Of a stretch of DNA of 64,000 nt, positions 14,349 through 25,250 are shown piece by piece; the first letter of the stretch is position 1; each line of letters begins with the position of its first letter. The notes below the pieces were generated by a model. The model was given only the letters and a program-made list of their open reading frames with translations. It did not search any database and was not told where the DNA came from. The translations under genes and the position numbers were made by a program. Source of the DNA: Faecalibacillus intestinalis (GTDB lineage Bacteria; Bacillota_I; Bacilli_A; Erysipelotrichales; Coprobacillaceae); the NCBI RefSeq assembly GCF_003024685.1, contig NZ_PYLQ01000012.1, positions 1 to 64,000 on the forward strand, written 5' to 3'.

Positions 14349-14953
14349 AATATACATATACAATATATTTATTTTTTTGTATAGATTAATTAGTGATATT
14401 GTTCTTCCCTGAAAACATAAAAAATTAATAATATATTTTTAGGTTTGTTAATAAAGTTTTAAAGCGTTTTGACAATGCAACTTATATGCAACAAAATTAC
14501 GCTATCTCCCTTAATTTATCGTGTTTTGTAATTCTCAAAATGTTAGTAATAACTTTTATGAGATATCTAAAGAAGTATTTTAACTTTGTAAGAAGTTTGA
14601 ATACTTCTTTTTTTTAAAATAAGGATATACTGACAATAATGAATATAGTAAAGAATGGTTAAATTTGAAACTTTGTATTATCATAAGAAATCAATAATAT
14701 TATTACAATGGGTAGAAAATAGAATTACCTAGATGTTGGTTGAAATATTGGAATATAGTAGAATGTAAATTTGAAAGAAATTTATATTTGTGTAGGTATA
14801 ATAAATGATAACGTGTGAAAATGCTTCATTATATCAATATACTCTATGATAATAAAAGTGCTTCTCACGGTACCTTAAATAACAAAATTTATAAAATAGT
14901 ACCATGAATTTAGGATTTATGCTATGATAGTGGTAAAGATTGGAGGAAAAATC
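14349..14953. other. AT-rich intergenic stretch without a clear gene
   Basis: About 600 bases. It holds repeat R2 (14474-14495) and, at about 14570-14612, a hairpin AGAAGTATT/AATACTTCT followed by eight T, which looks like the terminator of a lost or unseen transcript. No ORF of convincing composition is present. A TATGAT box just before the ATPase may be its -10 element. Confidence 0.5.
14474..14495. repeat. Direct repeat R2
   Basis: AATGCAACT and TATGCAACAAA, 19/22 identical to R1. The preceding GTTTTGAC is also found before R3, extending that match to about 30 bases. Confidence 0.45.
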
Positions 14954-16198
14954 ATGTTTAATAATGTGTATCCAAGAGAAAAGTATTTAAAAAAAATCCG
15001 TCCGTTTTATGATTCGGATATTATAAAAGTAATTACCGGCATTAGAAGGTGTGGAAAATCATTTATTTTAAAAGCTATTATGAATGAGTTGATTGATAGA
15101 GGAATCCCAAAAACACAAATTATTTATATTCCTTTAGATAGAAGAGGGTACAAAAATATAAAAACTTCTGAAGAACTCGAAACAAAAATAGAATCTATGC
15201 TAGGTGATGATGAAAATTATTATTTATTTATAGATGAAGTGCAAAATGTTTTTGGGTTTGAAAGTGTAATTCATGCATATGCTGAAGAAGGATATTCAAT
15301 ATTCCTTACTGGTTCAAATTCTTATTTACTAAGTGATGAAATTTCAACAAAACTTACAGGTAGGTATCTAAACTTTGAAACTTTTACACTAGATTTTTCA
15401 GAGTATTTAGAAATGAAACGATTCTTTAAAAAGAAAATAGATCAAGATATATATGTTGAGTTTGAAGAATATATTTTAAATGGAGGCTTTCCAAAAACTA
15501 TAGAGTTTGATGATATTCAAGCAAGGCAAACATACACTAGAGGAATTATATCTGAAATTTTTGAAAAAGATGTTAAAACAAGAAAAAGAATTTCAAATGT
15601 TCCAGTATATGAAAGAGTACAATCTTTTCTTTTAAATAATTATTCAGCACCATTTTCGCTAAGTAATCTGCTTGAATGTTTGGAAAAGGAAGGATATAAA
15701 ACAAAGGCAACAACAGTTAGAGGTTATATCGAAGATTTAAAAAAAGCAAAAATAATATATGAGTGTAATCGCTTTGATCTTAAAAGTAAAAAATCTTTAA
15801 GAAGAGAACAAAAATATTATTTATCAGATTTGGCTATATATTTTGCTATGAATACGGATAATAGATTGAGTTATGGACCTTCACTTGAAAATATGGTTTA
15901 TTTATATTTAGCGAGCCAAGATTATCAAATTAGCATTGGTAAAATAGGTAAATTGGAATGTGATTTTATTACACGGAATACGAGTGGTGATTACGCATAT
16001 ATTCAAGTTACTTATACCATGCAAGGTGAGGATATAAAAGCCACAGAACGGATTAAGGAGAGAGAGTACCGACCATTTAGAAAAATAAGGGATGGTTATC
16101 CTCGCTATATTGTTTCATTAGATAGATTTCGTGATCAACAAGAAGGTGTTCATCATATAAATGCTATTGATTTGTTTTTAGGTAAAGAAAAAATATAA
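14954..16198 (+). CDS. AAA ATPase with DUF4143 (AAA_14 family)
   Basis: A 414-residue protein: N-terminal AAA_14 ATPase (VITGIRRCGKSFILKAI Walker A, YYLFIDEVQNVFGFE Walker B, LTGSNSYLLSDE sensor) and a C-terminal DUF4143 domain with a degenerate nuclease-like core (LECDFITR...YIQVTY). Members are frequent, often in many paralogs, in gut Firmicutes and Bacteroidetes; function is unknown. The start at 14954 follows TTGGAGG; an ATG ten codons earlier overlaps that site. It lies alone between R2 and R3 and is plausibly an accreted module. Confidence 0.87.
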   Translation: MFNNVYPREKYLKKIRPFYDSDIIKVITGIRRCGKSFILKAIMNELIDRGIPKTQIIYIPLDRRGYKNIKTSEELETKIESMLGDDENYYLFIDEVQNVFGFESVIHAYAEEGYSIFLTGSNSYLLSDEISTKLTGRYLNFETFTLDFSEYLEMKRFFKKKIDQDIYVEFEEYILNGGFPKTIEFDDIQARQTYTRGIISEIFEKDVKTRKRISNVPVYERVQSFLLNNYSAPFSLSNLLECLEKEGYKTKATTVRGYIEDLKKAKIIYECNRFDLKSKKSLRREQKYYLSDLAIYFAMNTDNRLSYGPSLENMVYLYLASQDYQISIGKIGKLECDFITRNTSGDYAYIQVTYTMQGEDIKATERIKEREYRPFRKIRDGYPRYIVSLDRFRDQQEGVHHINAIDLFLGKEKI

Positions 16199-16229
16199 TG
16201 TGTAATAAGTTATTTTGCATTGTTTTGAC

Positions 16230-16251
16230 AATTCGACTATTATGTAACAAA
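16230..16251. repeat. Direct repeat R3
   Basis: AATTCGACTATTATGTAACAAA-like segment, 17/22 identical to R2 and preceded by the same GTTTTGAC. It lies directly after the ATPase gene and before small-RNA copy B. Confidence 0.35.
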
Positions 16252-16322
16252 GTTATCAAATATGCAACAAATTGGATTTTGAAATCAACTTGCACATTAA
16301 AATATTAGATGCTATAATCTAA

Positions 16323-16386
16323 TTGCAAATTGGAATGCAATTAACATCAAAACGAAAAGGTAAGGAATGGTACGCCTTACCTTTTC
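16323..16386 (+). ncRNA. Orphan antitoxin-like small RNA B
   Basis: Same promoter as A and C (TTGCAC 16290-16295, 17 bases, TATAAT 16313-16318). A 7-bp hairpin AATTGCA/TGCAATT shows a different loop, AATTGGAA. The terminator stem is AAAAGGTAAGG/CCTTACCTTTT. Homology stops soon after the terminator and no toxin ORF follows; the next gene is an unrelated reductase. Either the toxin half was deleted or the RNA now acts in trans. Confidence 0.65.
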
Positions 16387-16484
16387 TATTTTTAAGAGTT
16401 AGCTATTGTAGGAAAATAGTCATTTATAAATATAATATGGTTTACAATACAATTGTTAGAATTTTTTTTATTAGAACTATATTA

Positions 16485-17237
16485 TTATTTTCCGGCTACA
16501 CAACCGCTATCAACAGGAAGTATAACACCATTTATAAAGGATGATGTATCTTCACATAAGAATAGTGCTGCATTAGCAATATCTTCTGGTTTTCCTAAAT
16601 GACCAGCTGGGTTTGATTCTTCTGCTTGTTTATAAGCTTCAGGCGCAATTTCTTTAAGTGAATTTACTAATTCAGTTTCAATAGTACCTGGGGCAATAGC
16701 ATTAATAGTAATATTAGATGTTGCGTAATCAAGTGCAGCTGCTTTTGTGATACCCACAACACCATGTTTTGCTGCACAATAGATTGAATTTCCTTTGACC
16801 CCTAATAGTCCAGCACCTGATGCAGTGTTGACAATACGTCCAAAACCATTTTCTTTCATTATTTTTATTTCTTCAATCATACAGTTTGTAACAGCTATTA
16901 AGCAAATTCCAATTACTTTATTGACTTCTTCACTAGTACATTCATCAAGTGGTTTTGCTGGAATACCAAATCCTGCATTATTCATAGCGTAATCTAGTTT
17001 TCCAAATTGTTCTTTTATCCATATATAGGCACTTTTGATTTCATCAATATCAAATAAATTAACATGTTTATAAACAACTTTTTTTCTTTGATCACATAAT
17101 TCTTTTGCCAAAACTTCTCCTTTATCGTCTTGAACATCAAAAATAATAACTTGACAACCTCTATCAGCAAACATGCGAACCATAGCTTTTCCTATTCCGC
17201 TTGCTCCACCAGTAATTAATACAATACGATTTTTCAT
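16485..17237 (-). CDS. Short-chain dehydrogenase/reductase
   Basis: A 250-residue classical SDR. The cofactor motif is TGGASGIGKAM, followed by NNAGFG, a catalytic Ser in NTASGAG, YCAAKHG (Tyr-x-x-x-Lys) and the C-terminal FINGVILPVDSG. The family oxidises or reduces alcohols/ketones with NAD(P)H, from sugars to bile-acid steroids; the substrate cannot be told here. GGAGG precedes the start. Its promoter has the 19-base spacer and dyad typical of MerR-activated genes, and a MerR regulator is divergently encoded next door. Confidence 0.88.
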   Translation of the reverse strand: MKNRIVLITGGASGIGKAMVRMFADRGCQVIIFDVQDDKGEVLAKELCDQRKKVVYKHVNLFDIDEIKSAYIWIKEQFGKLDYAMNNAGFGIPAKPLDECTSEEVNKVIGICLIAVTNCMIEEIKIMKENGFGRIVNTASGAGLLGVKGNSIYCAAKHGVVGITKAAALDYATSNITINAIAPGTIETELVNSLKEIAPEAYKQAEESNPAGHLGKPEDIANAALFLCEDTSSFINGVILPVDSGCVAGK

Positions 17238-17267
17238 TTTTCTACCTCCAAATTTGATTATATATAA

Positions 17268-17298
17268 ATTATAATTTATGGAGTAACTCTATAGTCAA
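17268..17298 (-). promoter_or_regulatory. MerR-type promoter of the reductase
   Basis: Minus-strand TTGACT (17298-17293), a 19-base spacer and TATAAT (17273-17268). The spacer contains the dyad ATnGAGTnACTCnAT. The long spacer with a central dyad is diagnostic of promoters twisted into activity by MerR-family proteins. Confidence 0.82.
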
Positions 17299-17430
17299 GG
17301 AAGGTTTTATTTATCTAATTTAGGTATGATTGCTTCTAAATATACATGAAATTGCAGAAATAAATCTTGTATGATATAATTCTATATCAATAAAACATAG
17401 GAGTAACTTAAATGTTAAGGAGTTTAGATT

Positions 17431-18252
17431 ATGAAAATTAGTGATGCAGCTAAATTGTTGGGAATCTCTACAGATACAATACGTTATTATGAAAAAGAAG
17501 GAGTTATTACTCCAAAAAGAACAAGTAAAAATAATTATCGTGATCTAGACAATAGAGATATTATTTCATTATTGATTTGTATATATAATCGAAAAATTGG
17601 CTATTCTATGAAAGAATCGGTAGAATATGTTGAAGGTATACCAGTTTCTAAAATAACAGATATTTTAAATAAAAAAATTGATGAACTAGAGCTAGAAGTA
17701 AAAGAAACTAAAAATCTTATTAATTATTTAACAACTTTAAAAATGGAGTCAGAAATAGACTTTTATAATATTGGAAACTATTGGATTACTGTTGAACCTA
17801 AATGCTATTTATTGCCATATGCAAAAATTTCTCAATCAGAAATATGTTTTACTAAAGATAATCCAAGATATTATGCAAAATTATTTGAATATCTTCCGTT
17901 TATTAACCAAGCACAAGTAACTAATGTAGAAAATATATGTGATTCTCCACAAAGTGTAACAGAGTGGTTTTTTGTAATACCAGAAATTATTTATAATCAA
18001 ATTCCTCAAGAATTTTTAGAAGATGCAAAAGTTATGCCAAGGAGACATTGTTTAAATACGGTTGTTATTAATGAAGATTGGGAATACCCAAATACTGAAA
18101 TTTTTAGAGATATTTTTAGTTATTTGAAAAAACACAATATTAAATCTTGTGGAATTGCAACAGCAACTTATCCAAATTACTATTTTCAAGAAAGTGGTAA
18201 AAAAGTACGTTATGCGAAAGTTAAAGTACCTATAGAATTGAAAGGCGTATAA
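17431..18252 (+). CDS. MerR-family transcriptional regulator
   Basis: A 273-residue MerR protein. The N-terminal winged helix MKISDAAKLLGISTDTIRYYEKEGVI is followed by a long dimerisation helix (about residues 78-110), then a C-terminal ~160-residue domain resembling GyrI/BmrR-type ligand-binding domains. That build suggests sensing of a small organic molecule rather than a metal. It is divergent from the reductase whose promoter carries the MerR dyad; a related GAGTAACT lies in its own leader near 17402. Confidence 0.85.
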   Translation: MKISDAAKLLGISTDTIRYYEKEGVITPKRTSKNNYRDLDNRDIISLLICIYNRKIGYSMKESVEYVEGIPVSKITDILNKKIDELELEVKETKNLINYLTTLKMESEIDFYNIGNYWITVEPKCYLLPYAKISQSEICFTKDNPRYYAKLFEYLPFINQAQVTNVENICDSPQSVTEWFFVIPEIIYNQIPQEFLEDAKVMPRRHCLNTVVINEDWEYPNTEIFRDIFSYLKKHNIKSCGIATATYPNYYFQESGKKVRYAKVKVPIELKGV

Positions 18253-18331
18253 AAAATATAGATTTTATAAAAGTGTGCATATTTATTTTTTTGTTTTATA
18301 ATATGAATATATTTAGAAAAGGAGAAATTTT

Positions 18332-20932
18332 ATGAAAAAGAAATATGAAGTTCTTTTTTATATCGATAAACTATCTACACAAAAAAATCAAAATAATCCC
18401 TCTAAAATGTTATTTTCAACGAAAGAATTAGCAAGTTATTTAAATATTCAACGTTCTAATTTATCTGCTATTTTGAATGAGTTAGTTAGAGAAAACAAAT
18501 TAGAAAAAATATCTGGGAGACCTGTGCTTTATAAAATACATAATAAATTAGATGAAAATGATCTAATCTTTAATCAACTTATAGGGGTTAATGGAAGCCT
18601 CGCTAAGCCCATTCAAGATATTAAATCAACGCTCTTATATCCTGGAAAAAAACCTATTATTTTATTGACAGGGGAAAGTGGTACGGGTAAGAGTTTATTT
18701 GCTAAAAAAATATATGAATTTTGCAAAGAAAAAGGACTTGTTAGTCAAAGTGGGCAATTAGTGAAGTTAAATTGTAAGTACTTTATGAATGATGAAACTA
18801 TGATTAAAAATATATTTGTTGATTATAGAAAATCTACTATAGATAAAGCAAAAAACGGAATGATTTATTTTGATAACGTTCATTTAATACCAGAAAAATA
18901 TAAATCAATTATATATGATTTAATTGAAATGAGTTCAATAAAAGAAAATAATTTTATGGTTGTTTTGTCATCTGATTACTTTAATGAAAATGCTTTAAAA
19001 AGCAATGCTCTTGATAATATATCAATAAAAATTGATTTACCTTCTTTAGATAAAAGAGGATTGGTTGAAAGACTAGAAATAGTGCAAGAATGTTTTAAAA
19101 ATGAAGCAAGAAAAATCGATAAATCGTTTGTTGTTGAACCTGAAACCTTAGAATGTTTATTGCTTTATCATTGTAAAAATAATATAAAACAACTTATAAA
19201 TGATATTTCTAGTGCATGTTCACATGCTTTTTTGAAGAATTTAGATAATGATTCAAATGTTTATGTTTATCTTGACGATTTTCCAATCTATGTAAAAAAA
19301 GGATTTATTTTTTATAAAGAAAAGGACATAGAACTAAATAAAATTATTTCACATGATTTTTTATATTATTATTCAAAAGACACTATTGAAAAAGTAAAAA
19401 TAAAAGAAAGTAATTATACTGTTTATGAACATCTTGAAAAACAAGGCACACGAAAAACTGATACCTCTCTTTTATTGAAAAATAGATATGAACAATTGAT
19501 ATCATATTATAGGCAATATATTGATAAAGAAAAAATAGATGAGTTGACCATTGGAAAATATGTTTCACAAGATATTATAGATATAGTAAAAGAATTTTTA
19601 GATAACTCATCACAAAAATTAAAAAGAATATTTACTCAAGATGTCTTTCTTATTTTATCGCTTCATTTGACAAAAATAATAAATAATAATCAAAATGAAT
19701 ATATAAATTTTGATTTAAATCAGGTAATAAATAAATATCAAAAAGAATATATATTAAGTTTAAAATTAATAGAAAATCTTGAGAAAAGATATAAAATATC
19801 CATTCCATTAGGTGAAGCGATAAATGTAGTTTTAATTTTACTTTTGAATCAACTGAAAGAAACTGAAAATAAACCAGTATTACTGATTGCTATGCATGGA
19901 AAGAACGTTGCAAATTCTCTTGCTGGTGTTGTTAAACAAATGTCAAATAGTAATAGTGTTTATTCATACGATCTTTTATTAGAAAAGAAAATGCAAGTGG
20001 CTTATGAAGAAATGAAATCATTGATAGAGAAAATTAATAGAGGAAAGGGTGTATTACTTATATATGATATGGGTTCTGTAAAAACTATGGGTAAATTAAT
20101 ATCTAAAGAAACAGGTATAGATATTCGTTTTATTGCTGCCCCCTCCACAATACTTGCCTTGGAAACTGTAAAAAAGATGAGTTGTAACGATAATTTAGAT
20201 GATATTATGTCTGGATTGGAACAAAGTTATCAACATTATTTTCCTACTATTGTTGAAAACTATTATCGCCAAAAAAAGAAAAATATTATTATCACTTTAT
20301 GTATGAATGGCGAAGGTGGTGCTATTCAAATAAAAAAATATTTAGAAGATTCATTGGAATTACAAGATATTGATATTTTTCCATTATCAATGAGCAATCA
20401 AAAAGAATTACTGTTTAAAATTAATGAATTAAAAAAGTTATATAATATTTTATGCACAATGGGACCATTTGATCCTCAATTATATGGCGTTAAATTTATT
20501 TCAATAACTCAATTATTCAATACGCCATTAGATAAATTAACTTTATTAATTTCAAGTTCTGATCAAGATATTGTCATAAAAAAGAAAATAAAATATTCAT
20601 TAATATTTAATAATATTGAGAAGCAAGCACCTAATATTGATATTGATATCTTGAAAAAAGTATTGCCAAAATTTATTCAGGAATTGGATCATCAGTATAA
20701 ATTGTCCTATGATAAAAAGATAGGGATTATTATGCATCTTAGTGGAGTTATCTGTAGTTTGGTTGATAATATTCCAATTCCTAAAAAATTTAATTATAAA
20801 AATATAATTTTGACACATAAAAAAACTTATGAATATTTATATGATATATTAGAGATAATAGAAGAACCTTTTCATATTCGATTTTCTGATTCTGATATTG
20901 CAAGTTTGATTATGATTATCAAAGAAATTTAA
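18332..20932 (+). CDS. LevR-like PRD/AAA transcriptional activator
   Basis: An 866-residue PTS-controlled regulator. Order: N-terminal HTH (FSTKELASYLNIQRSNLSAI), sigma-54-activator-type AAA+ module (Walker A TGESGTGKS near 115, Walker B GMIYFDNVH near 175), PRD1 (about 390-500, LSLHLTKI), mannose-type EIIA-like domain (VLLIAMHGKN near 520), EIIB-like region (about 660-750) and PRD2 (KIGIIMHLSGVICSL near 800). The GAFTGA loop that contacts sigma-54 is not recognisable. It presumably controls the beta-glucoside PTS operon immediately downstream. Confidence 0.86.
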   Translation: MKKKYEVLFYIDKLSTQKNQNNPSKMLFSTKELASYLNIQRSNLSAILNELVRENKLEKISGRPVLYKIHNKLDENDLIFNQLIGVNGSLAKPIQDIKSTLLYPGKKPIILLTGESGTGKSLFAKKIYEFCKEKGLVSQSGQLVKLNCKYFMNDETMIKNIFVDYRKSTIDKAKNGMIYFDNVHLIPEKYKSIIYDLIEMSSIKENNFMVVLSSDYFNENALKSNALDNISIKIDLPSLDKRGLVERLEIVQECFKNEARKIDKSFVVEPETLECLLLYHCKNNIKQLINDISSACSHAFLKNLDNDSNVYVYLDDFPIYVKKGFIFYKEKDIELNKIISHDFLYYYSKDTIEKVKIKESNYTVYEHLEKQGTRKTDTSLLLKNRYEQLISYYRQYIDKEKIDELTIGKYVSQDIIDIVKEFLDNSSQKLKRIFTQDVFLILSLHLTKIINNNQNEYINFDLNQVINKYQKEYILSLKLIENLEKRYKISIPLGEAINVVLILLLNQLKETENKPVLLIAMHGKNVANSLAGVVKQMSNSNSVYSYDLLLEKKMQVAYEEMKSLIEKINRGKGVLLIYDMGSVKTMGKLISKETGIDIRFIAAPSTILALETVKKMSCNDNLDDIMSGLEQSYQHYFPTIVENYYRQKKKNIIITLCMNGEGGAIQIKKYLEDSLELQDIDIFPLSMSNQKELLFKINELKKLYNILCTMGPFDPQLYGVKFISITQLFNTPLDKLTLLISSSDQDIVIKKKIKYSLIFNNIEKQAPNIDIDILKKVLPKFIQELDHQYKLSYDKKIGIIMHLSGVICSLVDNIPIPKKFNYKNIILTHKKTYEYLYDILEIIEEPFHIRFSDSDIASLIMIIKEI

Positions 20933-20942
20933 TACTTATTTT

Positions 20943-20974
20943 AGTAGCTTATTGTAAAGTAAGCTATTTTTTTA
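20943..20974 (+). terminator. Terminator after the LevR-like gene
   Basis: Stem TAGCTTA/TAAGCTA followed by TTTTTTTA. Confidence 0.8.
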
Positions 20975-20980
20975 TTTATT

Positions 20981-21115
20981 AGTGTATAAAGTGTATAAAA
21001 AATATTTAATAGTAATAAAAAGATAAAAATTTATTGCTTATAGAAATATAAATTAAAGTAAGAAATAAATAGGGATGAAGAAAAAAGTGTATAAATTTAA
21101 AAAAAAGTGTATAAA
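20981..21115. repeat. Four direct repeats AGTGTATAAA upstream of the PTS operon
   Basis: Exact copies start at 20981, 20990, 21086 and 21106, in two pairs. They lie between the regulator gene and the PTS promoter, where an upstream activator site would be expected. Confidence 0.6.
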
Positions 21116-21142
21116 TAAAATAAAATAAGCAAAATACGTTAT

Positions 21143-21171
21143 TTGAATAAGAAGCGGTTACATTTTATACT
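21143..21171 (+). promoter_or_regulatory. PTS operon promoter with cre-like site in the spacer
   Basis: TTGAAT (21143-21148), 17 bases, TATACT (21166-21171). The spacer contains AAGAAGCGGTTACA, resembling a CcpA catabolite-repression site. No -24/-12 element (TGGCAC...TTGCA) is visible in this intergenic region. Confidence 0.65.
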
Positions 21172-21256
21172 ACAGTTGTTAAGTAAAAAGAAATAAAAGA
21201 TCGATCGAGTGTTCAATTTACTTTGACACTACCAAATTTAAAGAGAGGGAAGATTT

Positions 21257-21562
21257 ATGAAAGTATTATTAATGTGTGCTAATGGTTTGTCGACAGGCAT
21301 TTTAATGAATAAGATGAATCAATGGGCGAAACAAAATAACGAAGATTTAGAGGTAAAAGCAATTCCAATTGATGATTATTTAAGTGTTTATAAAGATTAT
21401 GATGTCTTATTAGTGGGACCACAAATGAGATATAAAATTAAAGATGTTCAAAAAGCAGTAACTGATCGACCTTCGGCTGTTATTAATCCTTCAGATTATG
21501 CTTTGGGGAATGTTGAAAATATTATAAAAGAAGTAAAAAGAATGATAAAGGAGGAAAAATAA
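21257..21562 (+). CDS. PTS lactose/cellobiose-type EIIB
   Basis: A 101-residue EIIB. The phosphocysteine loop LMCANGLSTGILMNKM near residue 8 is intact. It receives phosphate from EIIA and passes it to sugar bound by the membrane EIIC encoded next. The ribosome site AGAGAGGG is good. No EIIA gene lies in this operon, so an EIIA encoded elsewhere must serve it. Confidence 0.93.
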   Translation: MKVLLMCANGLSTGILMNKMNQWAKQNNEDLEVKAIPIDDYLSVYKDYDVLLVGPQMRYKIKDVQKAVTDRPSAVINPSDYALGNVENIIKEVKRMIKEEK

Positions 21563-24329
<2,767 letters not shown>

Positions 24330-24452
24330 TTTTATAATTTTTCTTCCTTGACAATATATAAAACTGAAATGAATTTTCGTTATGTACCTTGTATAACAAA
24401 TTGGATTTTGAAATCAACTTGCACATTAAAATATTAGATGCTATAATCTAAA

Positions 24453-24513
24453 TGCAAATCTGAGAACAATTGCATCAAACGAAAAGGTAAGGAGTGCCAT
24501 TCCTTACCTTTTC
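24453..24513 (+). ncRNA. Antitoxin small RNA C
   Basis: Promoter TTGCAC (24419-24424), 17 bases, TATAAT (24442-24447). A 6-bp hairpin ATGCAA/TTGCAT shows loop ATCTGAGAACAA. AAATCTGAGAACAA (24456-24469) is identical to 24619-24632, the top strand over its own toxin's first codons. The terminator stem is AAAAGGTAAGGA/TCCTTACCTTTT. The guide differs from copy A, yet matches its own neighbour. Confidence 0.72.
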
Positions 24514-24552
24514 TAGTATTTTAGAGTGTACTTAGCACTAGGCTGGTTATCG

Positions 24553-24640
24553 TTTAAATCTTTTGTCCAACCATTTGCATATGTAATAAACTAAAAACAT
24601 GCCACGACAGATATTACTAAATCTGAGAACAACTTACACC
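24553..24640 (-). pseudogene. Broken copy of the small hydrophobic toxin
   Basis: Reads LFSDLVISVVA, then frameshifts one base early relative to copy A and meets a stop; the ICKWLDK tail follows in another frame. The strong ribosome site AAAGGAGGTG remains, but the expected ATG is replaced by a TAA-containing segment. RNA C still keeps what seems to be the older start sequence. The peptide cannot be made. Confidence 0.7.
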
Positions 24641-24885
24641 ACCTCCTTTCAGGGGAGGACGATAACAAAGTAATTATATAAAATATTGTCGATAATGAAT
24701 ATGAAATGCTAAGTTAAATTTAAGGTGTTTTAGTTAATGAAAGTATTGTGATGTGTTTGTTTACATCTTGATAATTGCTATTTTATAATGGGGATTACAA
24801 ACTTGTTATAAAGGCGGAAAAAGGAGCAACTTTTTGTGGATTTTTAGATGTAGGTTCCATTGGAATTTATAAACCTGAACAATAG

Positions 24886-25164
24886 TTTGATTTAAGAACA
24901 TGGATAAATGAAGGATGTAGGGAGTTTCAAGAAGAAGATAATAGTGATTTAGGAAATGTTTATATTATAAAGTTACCAAAGGATAAATTAAAAGTTTTGG
25001 CTGAAACTAAAAGAATATTTGCTTTAAATATCAGTACAGGTACCCTTTATAAAAAGGTGAATAAATTACCATATGCAATAATGAAAGATGTTTATGAGTC
25101 AAAAGCAGATACATATATAGAACAAACGTCTTTTCCGGAATGTTATGAATTTAGAAGTAATTAA
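24886..25164 (+). pseudogene. Unrecognised decayed ORF
   Basis: An open frame of 92 codons without an initiation codon or ribosome site, directly after a TAG: LRTWINEGCREFQEED, then YIIKLPKDKLKVLAETKR and ending CYEFRSN. Sequence before it (24800-24882) also looks degraded. I do not recognise the family. It appears to be the 3' part of a lost accessory gene. Confidence 0.4.
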
Positions 25165-25250
25165 ACTTGATGTTCAAATATTTCTTTTTTTTTAATAAAA
25201 GAGAATACCGTTTATAATGTGAATGAATAAAGATTTATTATGGAGGAGTT

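Larger units (their letters stand above)
24397..24724. repeat. Type I toxin-antitoxin cassette, copy C (toxin broken)
   Basis: About 328 bases homologous to copy A through RNA gene, shared terminator, toxin region and toxin promoter. Differences concentrate in the RNA loop and the toxin start, and a base deletion disrupts the peptide. Confidence 0.82.

Noticed and set aside
20933-21256. Sigma-54 (-24/-12) promoter for the PTS operon
   Set aside because: No TGGCAC-N5-TTGCA match; a good TTGAAT-N17-TATACT promoter is present instead.
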